DNA of 18,198 nt. It comes from Gammaproteobacteria bacterium RIFCSPHIGHO2_12_FULL_37_34. GTDB lineage: Bacteria > Pseudomonadota > Gammaproteobacteria > DSM-16500. The translations under genes were made by a program, and so were the position numbers. Positions 1 through 8,150 of the stretch are shown here, piece after piece. Position 1 is the stretch's first letter. The number at the start of each line of letters is the position of its first letter. Location of the stretch: positions 1 to 18,198 of the forward strand of contig MGXW01000093.1 in the NCBI GenBank assembly GCA_001801495.1. The letters run 5' to 3'. Below the pieces are notes generated by a model that was not told the origin of the DNA, made no database searches, and saw only the letters and a program-made list of their open reading frames with translations.

Positions 1-97
1 CAATTTTTATATTTTATACACGAGTATTATTTTATTAGTAAGCGTATTATTGTTTATTTTTAGTGCAAAATCAATTTAATTATCTACATGTAATAAT

Positions 98-1294
98 TTA
101 TATTTCTTCTTCTTTCCGGCGCAGAAAAGCAGGAATATCTAAATAATCAATATCATGGCTATTATCTGCCCTTTTTTGATTAGGCTGTAAAGAAGAAGCA
201 GAAGGATTGGTAGCACCCGTTAAAGCGCTTTGCCTACGCAAAATAGCTGGTTTATCAAGTTGCGTATAATCGGTTGTTATCTCGGAAGCAGATTTTAAGA
301 GTTCGGCACTGTGTGGTTTAAGTGCTGCAACTACTTGCTTACGACCTAATCCTGTAACAATCACTGTTACACGAACTTCATCGCGTAATTCAGGATCAAT
401 CACCGTACCAACCACCACTGTGGCACTATCTGAAGTAATGCTTTTCATTACCTCTCCAACTTCTTCAAATTCTCCGATGGATAAATCTAATCCTGCCGTC
501 AGATTAACTAATACTCCTTTCGCGCCCGTTAAGTCGACATCTTCTAAAAGTGGGCTCGCAATAGCAGCTTCAGCTGCTAGACGAGCACGATTTTCTCCTG
601 AACTCACACCCGTACCCATCATCGCCATTCCCATTTCAGACATCACCGTACGCACATCAGCAAAATCAACGTTAATTAATCCGGGTCTCGTAATGAGTTC
701 AGCAATGCCTTGTACAGCACCACGCAATACATCATTAGCCGCTTTAAATGCATTAATAAGCGTTACATTTTTACCTAACACAGTCAGCAATTTGTTATTG
801 GGGATAGTAATCAGAGAATCCACATACTGAGACAAATTAGCAATGCCTTGATCTGCTGTTTGCAAACGCATTTTTCCTTCGAAAGAAAAAGGTTTGGTGG
901 TAACCGCAACAGTTAAAATACCTAATTCTTTTGCCGTTTGTGCAAAAACTGGCGCCGCTCCTGTACCTGTTCCACCTCCCATACCCGCTGCAAGAAATAC
1001 CATGTCTGCGCCACTTAATGCGGCTCGAATTTTCTCCCTATCTTCTTCGGCAGCCCGACGACCAATTTCTGGGTTTGCACCTGCTCCTAAACCACGAGTA
1101 ATATTTTCGCCTAACTGAATGATAGTATTCGCCGATGAATTTTTTAATGCTTGTGCATCTGTATTTGCACAAATAAATTCAACCCCTTCAATATGTCCTA
1201 CCATCATATGTTGAATTGCATTACCACCGCCACCACCAATACCCACCACTTTAATCACTGCATTTTGTTGGCACGTATCCAATAATTCAAACAT
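98..1294 (-). CDS. ftsZ: Cell division GTPase FtsZ
   Basis: Tubulin-like GTPase that polymerises into the cytoplasmic Z ring and recruits the divisome. The 398-residue product is close to E. coli FtsZ (383) over its whole length. The N-terminal GGGGGN loop is at residues 20-25, the nucleotide-binding tubulin signature GGGTGTG at 106-112, and the T7 catalytic loop NVDFAD at 208-213. A variable linker (about 320-382) precedes the conserved C-terminal peptide DYLDIPAFLRR (383-393), which binds FtsA and ZipA. The protein then ends in KEEEI, an acidic tail that differs from the E. coli ending. The ATG has a GGAG Shine-Dalgarno about 8 nt upstream. It is the last visible gene of the cluster, 36 bp after ftsA. 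The 97 bp downstream show only a weak AT-rich inverted repeat (78-98) and no clear terminator, so whether lpxC follows cannot be seen. Confidence 0.99.
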   Translation of the reverse strand: MFELLDTCQQNAVIKVVGIGGGGGNAIQHMMVGHIEGVEFICANTDAQALKNSSANTIIQLGENITRGLGAGANPEIGRRAAEEDREKIRAALSGADMVFLAAGMGGGTGTGAAPVFAQTAKELGILTVAVTTKPFSFEGKMRLQTADQGIANLSQYVDSLITIPNNKLLTVLGKNVTLINAFKAANDVLRGAVQGIAELITRPGLINVDFADVRTVMSEMGMAMMGTGVSSGENRARLAAEAAIASPLLEDVDLTGAKGVLVNLTAGLDLSIGEFEEVGEVMKSITSDSATVVVGTVIDPELRDEVRVTVIVTGLGRKQVVAALKPHSAELLKSASEITTDYTQLDKPAILRRQSALTGATNPSASSLQPNQKRADNSHDIDYLDIPAFLRRKEEEI

Positions 1295-1330
1295 AAAAAT
1301 TGCTCCGCTACTTAATTTAAAGAACTTCCC

Positions 1331-2569
1331 CTAAAAATTTCCTTGAAACCAATTTTTCATTCTCGACCATAAACTTTTGATGCTTGATTGATGAATGATG
1401 ACATCACCACTTTGCCGTTGTCGCAAACCATACATGAGCAATCCCACACTGGTAGCATAAATTGGATTATGAATAATATCTGCTAACCCATTCATATTAT
1501 AAGGTTTTCCAATACGAACCGGCATTTTAAAAATCCGTTCGCCTAATTCTTGAGCGCCTACGATTTTAGAGGCTCCACCAGTCAATACCATGCCTGCCGC
1601 TATACGCTGTTCCAAACCACAACGTCGTAACTCATTTGCTACCAAAGTAAATAATTCTTCATAACGTGCTTCAATGACTTCCGATAATGCTCGCCCAGGT
1701 AACCGCCTCCCTACTTTATCGCCAATATTAGGAATATCAATCATCTGATTAGCATCCACAAGATCTTGTAAAGCACACCCATGTTTAATTTTAATTTCTT
1801 CGGCATTTCGAGTGGGCGTACGTAATGCGATAGCAATATCATTGGTCACTTGATCACCAGCAATGGGAATGACTGCAGTATGTCGGATAGCACCATCTGT
1901 AAATACTGCAATATCACTTGTTCCTCCACCAATATCAATCATGCATACACCCAGTTCTTTTTCATCGTCCGTTAAAATAGATTGGCTAGAAGCAAACTGT
2001 TCAAGCACTATATCGGTTGTTGCTAAACCACAGCGTTTCATACATTTCACAATATTTTGCGCTGCACCCACTGCACCTGTCACAATGTGCACTTTTGCCT
2101 CTAAACGCACACCTGACATGCCAATGGGTTCACGAATCGAATCTTGGTTATCAATAATAAATTCCTGTGGAAGAACATGTAAAATTTTCTGATCAGCAGG
2201 AATCGCTATTGCTTTTGCTGCATCTAGTACACGATCAACATCACTTTGGGAAATTTCACGATCACGAATGGCAACAATACCATGTGAATTAATACTACGA
2301 ATATGACTGCCCGCAATACCAGTAAAAGCAGAATAAATCTCACAACCAGCCATATGCTCAGCATCCTCAACAGAACGTTGAATAGATTGAACAGTAGATT
2401 CAATATTAACAACGACTCCTCTTTTCAACCCTTGTGAAGGATGTATGCCAAATCCAATCACATTGAGACCACCCTCCTCCGTCACTTCGCCAACCAGCGT
2501 GACGACTTTTGAGGTTCCGATATCAATACCAACCAACAAGTCTTTATTTGGCTTCTTTGCCATGTTCAT
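1331..2569 (-). CDS. ftsA: Cell division protein FtsA
   Basis: Actin-like ATPase that tethers FtsZ filaments to the inner membrane and links them to later divisome proteins. At 412 residues it is near the E. coli length (420). The phosphate-1 motif GIDIGTSK is at 14-21, the phosphate-2 motif IDIGGGTSD at 211-219, and the adenosine motif VLTGGASKI at 328-336. The C-terminal SLWSRMKNWFQ stretch (about 399-409) is an amphipathic helix of the expected membrane-targeting type. The start is uncertain by two codons. The first ATG (2569) has its GGGAAG sequence too close, whereas the ATG at 2563 (MAKKPN) has GGAAG about 7 nt away and may be the real start. Either way the gene overlaps the end of ftsQ (26 or 20 bp), suggesting translational coupling. 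Confidence 0.98.
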   Translation of the reverse strand: MNMAKKPNKDLLVGIDIGTSKVVTLVGEVTEEGGLNVIGFGIHPSQGLKRGVVVNIESTVQSIQRSVEDAEHMAGCEIYSAFTGIAGSHIRSINSHGIVAIRDREISQSDVDRVLDAAKAIAIPADQKILHVLPQEFIIDNQDSIREPIGMSGVRLEAKVHIVTGAVGAAQNIVKCMKRCGLATTDIVLEQFASSQSILTDDEKELGVCMIDIGGGTSDIAVFTDGAIRHTAVIPIAGDQVTNDIAIALRTPTRNAEEIKIKHGCALQDLVDANQMIDIPNIGDKVGRRLPGRALSEVIEARYEELFTLVANELRRCGLEQRIAAGMVLTGGASKIVGAQELGERIFKMPVRIGKPYNMNGLADIIHNPIYATSVGLLMYGLRQRQSGDVIIHQSSIKSLWSRMKNWFQGNF

Positions 2570-3302
2570 TCTTCCCGACTTTTATTGATTTCCATTTCAC
2601 TGCCACTCCATTAGAATAGCGTAAATCAATATATTCTACATCTACCGCGTGATCACCAATAATTTTGGGATACACTTTTACAAAAAGATGGAGGCGAGTC
2701 AAGACATCTTGCTGCCCCATATAAAAAATTATTCCATTAGTTAACATTAGCTTCCAAGCAAGATCCGATGTCAATTCTAATGATAAAATCTTAGCATGTA
2801 TGGGCTGTAATAAGCGATCAATTGCATGAAAATATTTAATCATCTCCATTTGGGTGCCATTTGGGCCAATGAATCGCGGTAAAAAATCAAGATGGTCAAT
2901 GCGTTCTGGAAAAAATAATTCTCCTGATTCGCTAATTAAGCTGCGATCATTCCATAAAGCAAGCGGTTTCTTTTCATAGATAATAATGTCAAGTCGGTCT
3001 GGCCAATTGCGCCGCACATAAGAAGTAGATACCCAAGGCAATTGAGATAATCGATCACGAATCGAATCTATATGCACGCCAAAAAATCCTTGCTCCATTT
3101 CAGGCTGTACTGCATGCAAAATAGCTTGATGATCAAGTTGTTTTACACCATATACTCGAACAGTTTTGATGGGGAAAAAACTCGATAGTTTAAATTCATT
3201 TAGAAAAAAAAGAATGCCAAGAACAATAACACCCAAGATAACGACTATAAAAAACTGGGTTAGATGTTGAAAATAGGGCGAAATAACTTTCCTTCTATTC
3301 AT
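2544..3302 (-). CDS. ftsQ: Cell division protein FtsQ (DivIB family)
   Basis: Bitopic inner-membrane divisome protein that joins FtsL and FtsB and connects early and late division proteins. The 252 residues show the family layout: a short cytoplasmic N-terminus, one membrane segment at about 15-34, a periplasmic POTRA domain beginning near IKTVRVYGVKQL (about 46-57) with the family signature around LPWVSTSYVRRNWPDRL, then the FtsQ beta domain. An AGAGG sequence lies only about 3 nt before the ATG, a short spacing. The order murB-ftsQ-ftsA-ftsZ confirms the call despite the family's low sequence conservation. No ddl gene lies between murB and ftsQ; the gap is only 22 bp. Confidence 0.95.
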   Translation of the reverse strand: MNRRKVISPYFQHLTQFFIVVILGVIVLGILFFLNEFKLSSFFPIKTVRVYGVKQLDHQAILHAVQPEMEQGFFGVHIDSIRDRLSQLPWVSTSYVRRNWPDRLDIIIYEKKPLALWNDRSLISESGELFFPERIDHLDFLPRFIGPNGTQMEMIKYFHAIDRLLQPIHAKILSLELTSDLAWKLMLTNGIIFYMGQQDVLTRLHLFVKVYPKIIGDHAVDVEYIDLRYSNGVAVKWKSIKVGKNEHGKEAK

Positions 3303-3324
3303 TCACCTCTTCCGCTTGCTCTTC

Positions 3325-4227
3325 TTACCGTCCAATGATACATACCTCTGGAATTAATCGTACACCTGTTTTTTGCTCAACAATAGCGCGAACCTCAAAA
3401 ATCAATTCTTCAATATCAGCAGCACTTGCATGTTCTTCATTCAGAATAAAATTAGCATGCTTTTCAGAAACCTGTGCTCCGCCGCGTTTTTTTCCTTTTA
3501 AACCACAAGATTCAATTAAACGACCAGCATAATCACCTGGGGGGTTACGAAAAACCGAACCACAATTTGCCGTGCCGATCGGTTGCCTATGATTACGTTT
3601 TTCTAATAATTCACGAATTTTATTCAGCGAATTTTCTTTATCTCCTAATAAAACAGAAAAACATCCGGCAATAAACCATTCTTGTTCAGGCTTTTTTACC
3701 TGCCGATAAGCGATACTAAATTCCGCTTTCGATCTTCGTATGATCTCACCACTACGATTCATCATTTCAACTGATTGCACCTTATCCCACGTTTCGCAGC
3801 CAAAACAACCCGCATTCATAGCCAATGCTCCTCCTACCGTACCAGGAATCCCAGCCATAAATTCTAACCCAGCACACGCTAAACGCGCACTATATCTGGC
3901 AAGTTGTGCAGATGATATGCCAGCTTCTGCGCGGATTTCTTCTGAATGGACTTGAGTAAGTTGATTTAACGCGCCTTGAGTCACAACCACAACCCCCTCT
4001 ACTCCTCCATCGCGAATCAATGTATTACTACCCAATCCTAACCAAAATAATGGCATATTTTTAGGAAGATAGCGTAAAAAATTAGAAAGATCTTGAAGAT
4101 CACGAGGAATATAAACATAATCAGCTCTACCACCCGTGCGCCAAGACGTATAATGATCTAATGGTTCATCTTGTAATAGTTGGCCACGTAATGTTTGTGA
4201 TACGTCAGAAATAAAAAGATCAATCAT
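3325..4227 (-). CDS. murB: UDP-N-acetylenolpyruvoylglucosamine reductase MurB (type II)
   Basis: FAD-dependent cytoplasmic enzyme that reduces UDP-GlcNAc-enolpyruvate to UDP-MurNAc with NADPH. It has 300 residues, shorter than the 342-residue type I enzyme of E. coli. FAD-binding segments are SWRTGGRAD (28-36), LGLGSNTLIRDGG (63-75) and GIPGTVGGALAMNAG (126-140). Tyr174-Arg175 in AYRQ fits the substrate-binding pair. Ser224 in CGSVFRNP is the proton donor by family alignment, and Glu294 in PEV is the other catalytic residue. The short length and the GSVFRNP form indicate a type II MurB. The ATG overlaps the murC stop in an ATGA arrangement, so the two are probably translationally coupled. Confidence 0.98.
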   Translation of the reverse strand: MIDLFISDVSQTLRGQLLQDEPLDHYTSWRTGGRADYVYIPRDLQDLSNFLRYLPKNMPLFWLGLGSNTLIRDGGVEGVVVVTQGALNQLTQVHSEEIRAEAGISSAQLARYSARLACAGLEFMAGIPGTVGGALAMNAGCFGCETWDKVQSVEMMNRSGEIIRRSKAEFSIAYRQVKKPEQEWFIAGCFSVLLGDKENSLNKIRELLEKRNHRQPIGTANCGSVFRNPPGDYAGRLIESCGLKGKKRGGAQVSEKHANFILNEEHASAADIEELIFEVRAIVEQKTGVRLIPEVCIIGR

Positions 4228-5651
4228 TTAACAGTGACAGCCTCTTTTAATTGTGTGGCAGCTAATCGCGCAGCAATCGCACCAATGTTACCTGCCCCTT
4301 GCAACAACAAAATATCACCGCTCTTTAATTCTCGTTCAAATAGCTGTGGTAATAAATCATGGCGTTCTACGAAAATAGGATCGATTTGGCCACGTTTTTT
4401 AATTTCATTTGCAAGTGTTAAACCATCTGCACCTTGAATATAAGCTTCGCCCGCAGCATATACATCAAGCAACATTAACTTATCAGGCAAAGATAGTACT
4501 TGGCAAAAATCACTAAATAAATCGCGTGTGCGTGTATAACGATGCGGCTGATAAACCATGACTAAGCGACGATCTGGCCAACTTTCTCGCGCAGCTTGTA
4601 GAGTTGCCGCAATTTCTCTGGGATGGTGACCGTAATCATCTACCAAGGTCACATGACCCCCGCTTCCTAAAGAAAAATCACCATAAATTTGAAAACGTCT
4701 GTCTATCCCGGCAAAATGTTGTAAAGCAGCGGTAATCGCTTGATCTGGTACTTTCAATTCCGAGGCAACAGCAATGGCTGCAAGCGCATTTAACACATTA
4801 TGTCGACCAGGTAAATTTAATGTGACAGGAAAGGATGGTAATCCTTTAGGACGTTCAACTATAAATTGCGTTTGCATACCCGTTTGTTTGTAATGCAACA
4901 CTTTAAAATCTGCATCAGCTGTTAATCCGTAAGTCACCATCGAACGTGATACCTGAGGTAAAATCTCTTTTACAACGGGATCATCAATACATAGAACGGC
5001 TAGTCCATAAAAAGGTAGCCGATGTAAAAAATCAATGAAGGTTGCTTTCAATTGATCAAAATTACCATGATACGTCCCCATATGATCTTGATCAATATTA
5101 GTTACTATTGAAATCACTGGCTTAAGATGCAAAAACGAAGCATCACTTTCATCTGCTTCAGCAATCAGGTAATGCCCACGACCTAAACGCGCATTGCTGC
5201 CTATGCTATTTAATCGGCCACCAATAACAAATGTCGGATCAAGCCCTGCTTCAGCCAAAATGCTCGTAGTAAGGCTAGTGGTGGTTGTTTTACCATGGGT
5301 ACCCGCTATTGCTATGCCATAGCGAAACCGCATCAGCTCACCTAACATTTCAGCGCGAGGAACAATTGGAATGCGCGCACAACGAGCAGCTTCAAACTCT
5401 GGATTTGACCAATCTACTGCTGAAGAACGAACAATGACATCTGCATGATGAATATGACTCGCATCATGGCCACGATAAATCACTGCGCCCATCACGCGTA
5501 ACCACTGAGTTAAAGCATTTTCTACCAAATCAGAGCCAGAAACTGTGTAGCCCTGACGTAATAATACTTCTGCAATACCAGCCATGCCCACACCGCCAAT
5601 GCCAACAAAATGAACATGCTTAATATGGCCCATCTCAAACATCCAACTCAA
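4224..5651 (-). CDS. murC: UDP-N-acetylmuramate--L-alanine ligase MurC (TTG start)
   Basis: Cytoplasmic ATP-dependent ligase that adds L-alanine to UDP-MurNAc, the first amino acid of the stem peptide. At 475 residues it is close to E. coli MurC (491). It shows the N-terminal Rossmann motif VGIGGVGMAGIA (16-27), the Mur-ligase P-loop GTHGKTTTT (117-125) and EADESDASFLHL (165-176). The start codon is TTG: a GGAGG Shine-Dalgarno lies 6 nt upstream of it, while the next in-frame ATG (9 nt further) would have about 15 nt spacing. The product would begin MSWMFEMGHIKHVHF. The gene ends in a 4-bp overlap with murB and starts 19 bp after murG. Confidence 0.98.
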   Translation of the reverse strand: MSWMFEMGHIKHVHFVGIGGVGMAGIAEVLLRQGYTVSGSDLVENALTQWLRVMGAVIYRGHDASHIHHADVIVRSSAVDWSNPEFEAARCARIPIVPRAEMLGELMRFRYGIAIAGTHGKTTTTSLTTSILAEAGLDPTFVIGGRLNSIGSNARLGRGHYLIAEADESDASFLHLKPVISIVTNIDQDHMGTYHGNFDQLKATFIDFLHRLPFYGLAVLCIDDPVVKEILPQVSRSMVTYGLTADADFKVLHYKQTGMQTQFIVERPKGLPSFPVTLNLPGRHNVLNALAAIAVASELKVPDQAITAALQHFAGIDRRFQIYGDFSLGSGGHVTLVDDYGHHPREIAATLQAARESWPDRRLVMVYQPHRYTRTRDLFSDFCQVLSLPDKLMLLDVYAAGEAYIQGADGLTLANEIKKRGQIDPIFVERHDLLPQLFERELKSGDILLLQGAGNIGAIAARLAATQLKEAVTVK

Positions 5652-5657
5652 AGGGAA

Positions 5658-5662
5658 CCTCC
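5658..5662 (-). promoter_or_regulatory. Shine-Dalgarno GGAGG of murC
   Basis: On the minus strand GGAGG is followed by six bases (TTCCCT) and then TTG. This spacing favours the TTG at 5651-5649 over the ATG nine bases later. It is one of the strongest ribosome binding sites in the cluster and lies in the 19-bp murG-murC gap. Confidence 0.8.
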
Positions 5663-5670
5663 AATAAAGA

Positions 5671-6771
5671 TTATATTTTTGCCAATTTCACTTCAGCGCA
5701 GAGTATAGCAAAAATTTTCTCCGAAACATCTATAAAACGTAATTGATAGGCAGCTTTTGCCATTGCTAAACGTCTATCAGGTGCGTAAGCAAGCTCTTTT
5801 AAAATAGCCGCTAATCGAACATCTGTTAATTCTGACTGTTGAATGCATAAAGCAGCATGGTGCTTCACCATATAATTCGCATTTGCTGTTTGATGATCAT
5901 CAACCGCATAAGGATAAGGAACAAAAATAGCTCCTAAACCAACCGCACATAATTCAGCTACAGTCAAAGCCCCAGCGCGACATAGCACCATATCTGCCCA
6001 CGCATATGCTTTGGCCATATCTTCAATAAATGGTACAAGATTAACTTGTAACTTACTGGAAAAATAAGCTTCTTTTGTTAAGTAAAAATGTTTTTTTCCC
6101 GTTTGATGCCATACTTCCGGCCGCTCTTCTGGCGCCAAGCGCCTCAGCATTTTCGGAACAATTTCATTGATAGCTTGCGCCCCTAAGCTACCTCCCGACA
6201 CTAAAAGACGCAAAGGTAGCGATCGCTTATAAAAACGTTCTTGCGGCGGGGGTAGTGTTTCAATTTCACAGCGAATGGGATTACCAATAACAATAACGTT
6301 TGCGCGTGATTGAAATGCAGCAGGAAATCCCTCAAGTATTTTATTAGAAAAATGAGCTAAGGTTTTGTTTGTAAAACCTGCTTTTGCATTTTGTTCATGA
6401 ATAATGAAAGGATAACGCATGAAGTAGCTTGCTAAGCCACCAGGCCCGCTAGCAAACCCACCCAACCCTATCACTACATCGGGTTGAATACGATAAAGAA
6501 TACGACAAGATTGAATAAATGCGATGACTAGCATGATTGGCGCCTTCAATAAAGTCATTATACCTTTACCACGTAGACCGCTAATGCTAATACAATGCAA
6601 AGGCAAGTGAGCCTCTGGTACTAATTGCGCCTCTAAACCTTGTTTGGTTCCCAACCAATGAATATCAATATTTTTTGTTCGTAAATAATGTGCAAGTGCC
6701 AATCCAGGAAAAACATGCCCGCCTGTTCCTCCCGCCATAATAAGCACTCGTCGCAATGATTTTGTTGTCAT
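5671..6771 (-). CDS. murG: Lipid II synthase MurG (GlcNAc transferase)
   Basis: Peripheral inner-membrane GT28 glycosyltransferase that transfers GlcNAc from UDP-GlcNAc to lipid I, giving lipid II. The 366-residue length matches the family (E. coli 355). The N-terminal glycine loop GGTGGHVFPG is at 14-23, IGLGGFASGP at 101-110 (second G loop), HEQNAKAG at about 125-132, and the C-domain donor loop SGGSLGAQAINE at 192-203. A CRAGALTVAE segment further on belongs to the UDP-GlcNAc binding site. It overlaps ftsW by 4 bp, so lipid II synthesis and its polymerase are coupled. Confidence 0.98.
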   Translation of the reverse strand: MTTKSLRRVLIMAGGTGGHVFPGLALAHYLRTKNIDIHWLGTKQGLEAQLVPEAHLPLHCISISGLRGKGIMTLLKAPIMLVIAFIQSCRILYRIQPDVVIGLGGFASGPGGLASYFMRYPFIIHEQNAKAGFTNKTLAHFSNKILEGFPAAFQSRANVIVIGNPIRCEIETLPPPQERFYKRSLPLRLLVSGGSLGAQAINEIVPKMLRRLAPEERPEVWHQTGKKHFYLTKEAYFSSKLQVNLVPFIEDMAKAYAWADMVLCRAGALTVAELCAVGLGAIFVPYPYAVDDHQTANANYMVKHHAALCIQQSELTDVRLAAILKELAYAPDRRLAMAKAAYQLRFIDVSEKIFAILCAEVKLAKI

Positions 6772-7922
6772 CGAATTCCTAATGCCATTAAACGATTTTC
6801 ATAATCAATACGAAGTAAAACAGCAATGATGATGCAATTCACCAAGATGCTGCTTCCCCCATAACTCATTAATGGTAACGTTAATCCCTTGGTAGGGAGC
6901 AAACCCGAATTGACCCCGATACTAACAATAAATTGAATGGCTATCCACAATCCAAATCCATATGCAAGATAACCAGCAAAATGATTTCCCAAACATTGGG
7001 CTCGCTTTCCAATCAGCAACACACGTATGACTAGAATAAAAAATAAGCTAATCACTATCCCTATACCGACCAATCCAAGCTCTTCTGCAATCACAGCAAA
7101 CAGAAAATCGGTATGTGCCTCTGGTAAGTAAAACATTTTTTGAATACTTTTTCCTAAACCAACCCCCCACCAGCCACCTCGACCAAAAGCAATTAAGGAT
7201 TGGACGAGTTGATACCCGGAGTCAAATGGTTTGGCCCAAGGATTTAAAAAGCTCGTTAACCTAACCAATCGATAAGGAGCCGAAATAGCAATGAATGCTA
7301 ACGAAACAAGCACCATCGAAAACAGCATAATAAAATGCCGCATACGCATACCGGCCATAAACAGCATCCCAAATGTGGTAACAGAAACAACTACTGTCGC
7401 CCCAAAATCAGGCTCACGTAAAAGTAATGCAGCGGTTGCTCCTAATATTAATAAAGGTTTTAAAAAACCACTAAGCTCCGTTCTAATCTCAGCATGGCGC
7501 CTAACCAAATACCCTGCCATATATATAACGATAGCAAATTTTGCTAATTCAGAAATTTGAAACGTAAAAGGACCATACCCCAACCAACGAACGCTACCAT
7601 TTACACGATGACCAACACCAGGAATGAGCACAAGCGATAATAAAAGCAGCACGATAAGTAAAAGATATCCCCCCCATTTTTCCCAATACAAAATGTCCAT
7701 TTGCAAAACAAAACTACCTAACAACACTCCTAATGTTAAAAAAATAAGTTGTTTGATCAAAAAATAAAATGGTTGATGCATGAATTTATCTGAGACAACA
7801 ATCGACGCTGAAGTCATCATTAATAAACCAAATAAAACAATAGCAACAACAGAAAACAGTAACCACTTGTCGTATAAAGCAGGAGGTGAACCTATATCGC
7901 TTGTAATAGTATGCGAGCGCAT
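6768..7922 (-). CDS. ftsW: Peptidoglycan glycosyltransferase FtsW (SEDS family)
   Basis: Polytopic inner-membrane SEDS protein that polymerises lipid II at the septum together with FtsI. It has 384 residues against 414 in E. coli, mostly because of a shorter N-terminal tail. Ten or so hydrophobic segments are evident, starting near residue 20. The family signature NGSVRWLGYGPFTFQISELAK is at about 108-128. YLPEAHTDFLFAVIAEELG is near 265-283; Asp272 corresponds by motif alignment to the catalytic Asp297 of E. coli. The PTKGLTLPLMSYGGSS loop lies near the C-terminus. No convincing Shine-Dalgarno precedes the ATG. Unlike its neighbours it is separated from the upstream gene murD by 228 bp that contain a terminator-like hairpin and a candidate promoter. 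Confidence 0.98.
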   Translation of the reverse strand: MRSHTITSDIGSPPALYDKWLLFSVVAIVLFGLLMMTSASIVVSDKFMHQPFYFLIKQLIFLTLGVLLGSFVLQMDILYWEKWGGYLLLIVLLLLSLVLIPGVGHRVNGSVRWLGYGPFTFQISELAKFAIVIYMAGYLVRRHAEIRTELSGFLKPLLILGATAALLLREPDFGATVVVSVTTFGMLFMAGMRMRHFIMLFSMVLVSLAFIAISAPYRLVRLTSFLNPWAKPFDSGYQLVQSLIAFGRGGWWGVGLGKSIQKMFYLPEAHTDFLFAVIAEELGLVGIGIVISLFFILVIRVLLIGKRAQCLGNHFAGYLAYGFGLWIAIQFIVSIGVNSGLLPTKGLTLPLMSYGGSSILVNCIIIAVLLRIDYENRLMALGIR

Positions 7923-7953
7923 TGAATAGACAATATCAACGTTAAATTAAATA

Positions 7954-7982
7954 AAGATACCATATCAATCCATTTGGCGCAA
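7954..7982 (-). promoter_or_regulatory. Candidate promoter for ftsW-murG-murC-murB-ftsQ-ftsA-ftsZ
   Basis: Minus strand: TTGCGC (7982-7977) as a weak -35, a 17-bp spacer, and TATCTT (7959-7954) as -10, preceded by TGG, which forms an extended -10 (TGnTATCTT). Predicted transcription start is near 7947, about 25 nt before the ftsW ATG. It sits just downstream of the hairpin at 7994-8046, where a new promoter would be needed if that hairpin terminates. Based on sequence pattern only. Confidence 0.4.
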
Positions 7983-7993
7983 AATATACCCTT

Positions 7994-8046
7994 AAAAAAA
8001 TTGCTAACGTTATAAACGTTAGCTATACTAACGTTTATAACGTTAG
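7994..8046 (-). terminator. Terminator-like nested palindrome between murD and ftsW
   Basis: Two perfect 19-bp inverted arms (8004-8022 and 8028-8046) around a 5-nt loop form a stem of sequence CTAACGTTATAAACGTTAG. Each arm is itself an inverted repeat (CTAACGTT-ATA-AACGTTAG). On the minus strand the stem is followed by CAA and seven T (8000-7994), the layout of a Rho-independent terminator in the dcw direction. The stem is AT-rich, so strength is uncertain. The palindromic half-sites could instead be a tandem operator. Confidence 0.55.
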
Positions 8047-8138
8047 AAGAGAAAAATACAGTTATCAATTCAAAACAGTTTGATTCTAATTATATTCATG
8101 GAATATCTTTAGAAGAGTTTTTACTAGCAGAAAAATAA
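8037..8138 (+). pseudogene. Possible decayed small ORF (33 codons, start lost)
   Basis: An open frame runs on the plus strand from a stop at 8013-8015 to the TAA at 8136-8138. From 8037 it reads ITLEEKNTVINSKQFD, continues to ISLEEFLLAEK and stops. The first codon is ATA, one substitution from ATG, and no other start codon lies in the frame. The composition looks protein-like and the palindrome at 8004-8046 lies over its start, as an operator might. I do not recognise the family. The piece could be a relic of a small gene such as an antitoxin, or chance. Low confidence. Confidence 0.2.
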
Positions 8139-8150
8139 TATTCAGGTTGA

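Noticed and set aside
78..98. Inverted repeat AATTAT/ATAATT just after ftsZ as a terminator
   Set aside because: The stem has only 6 A-T pairs, and there is no T-run after it on the minus strand; it is too weak to call.
420..830. Plus-strand 136-codon open frame opposite ftsZ (and similar ones opposite ftsA, murB, ftsW and rsmH)
   Set aside because: These are antisense shadows of strongly conserved genes, with no ribosome binding site or recognisable protein features.
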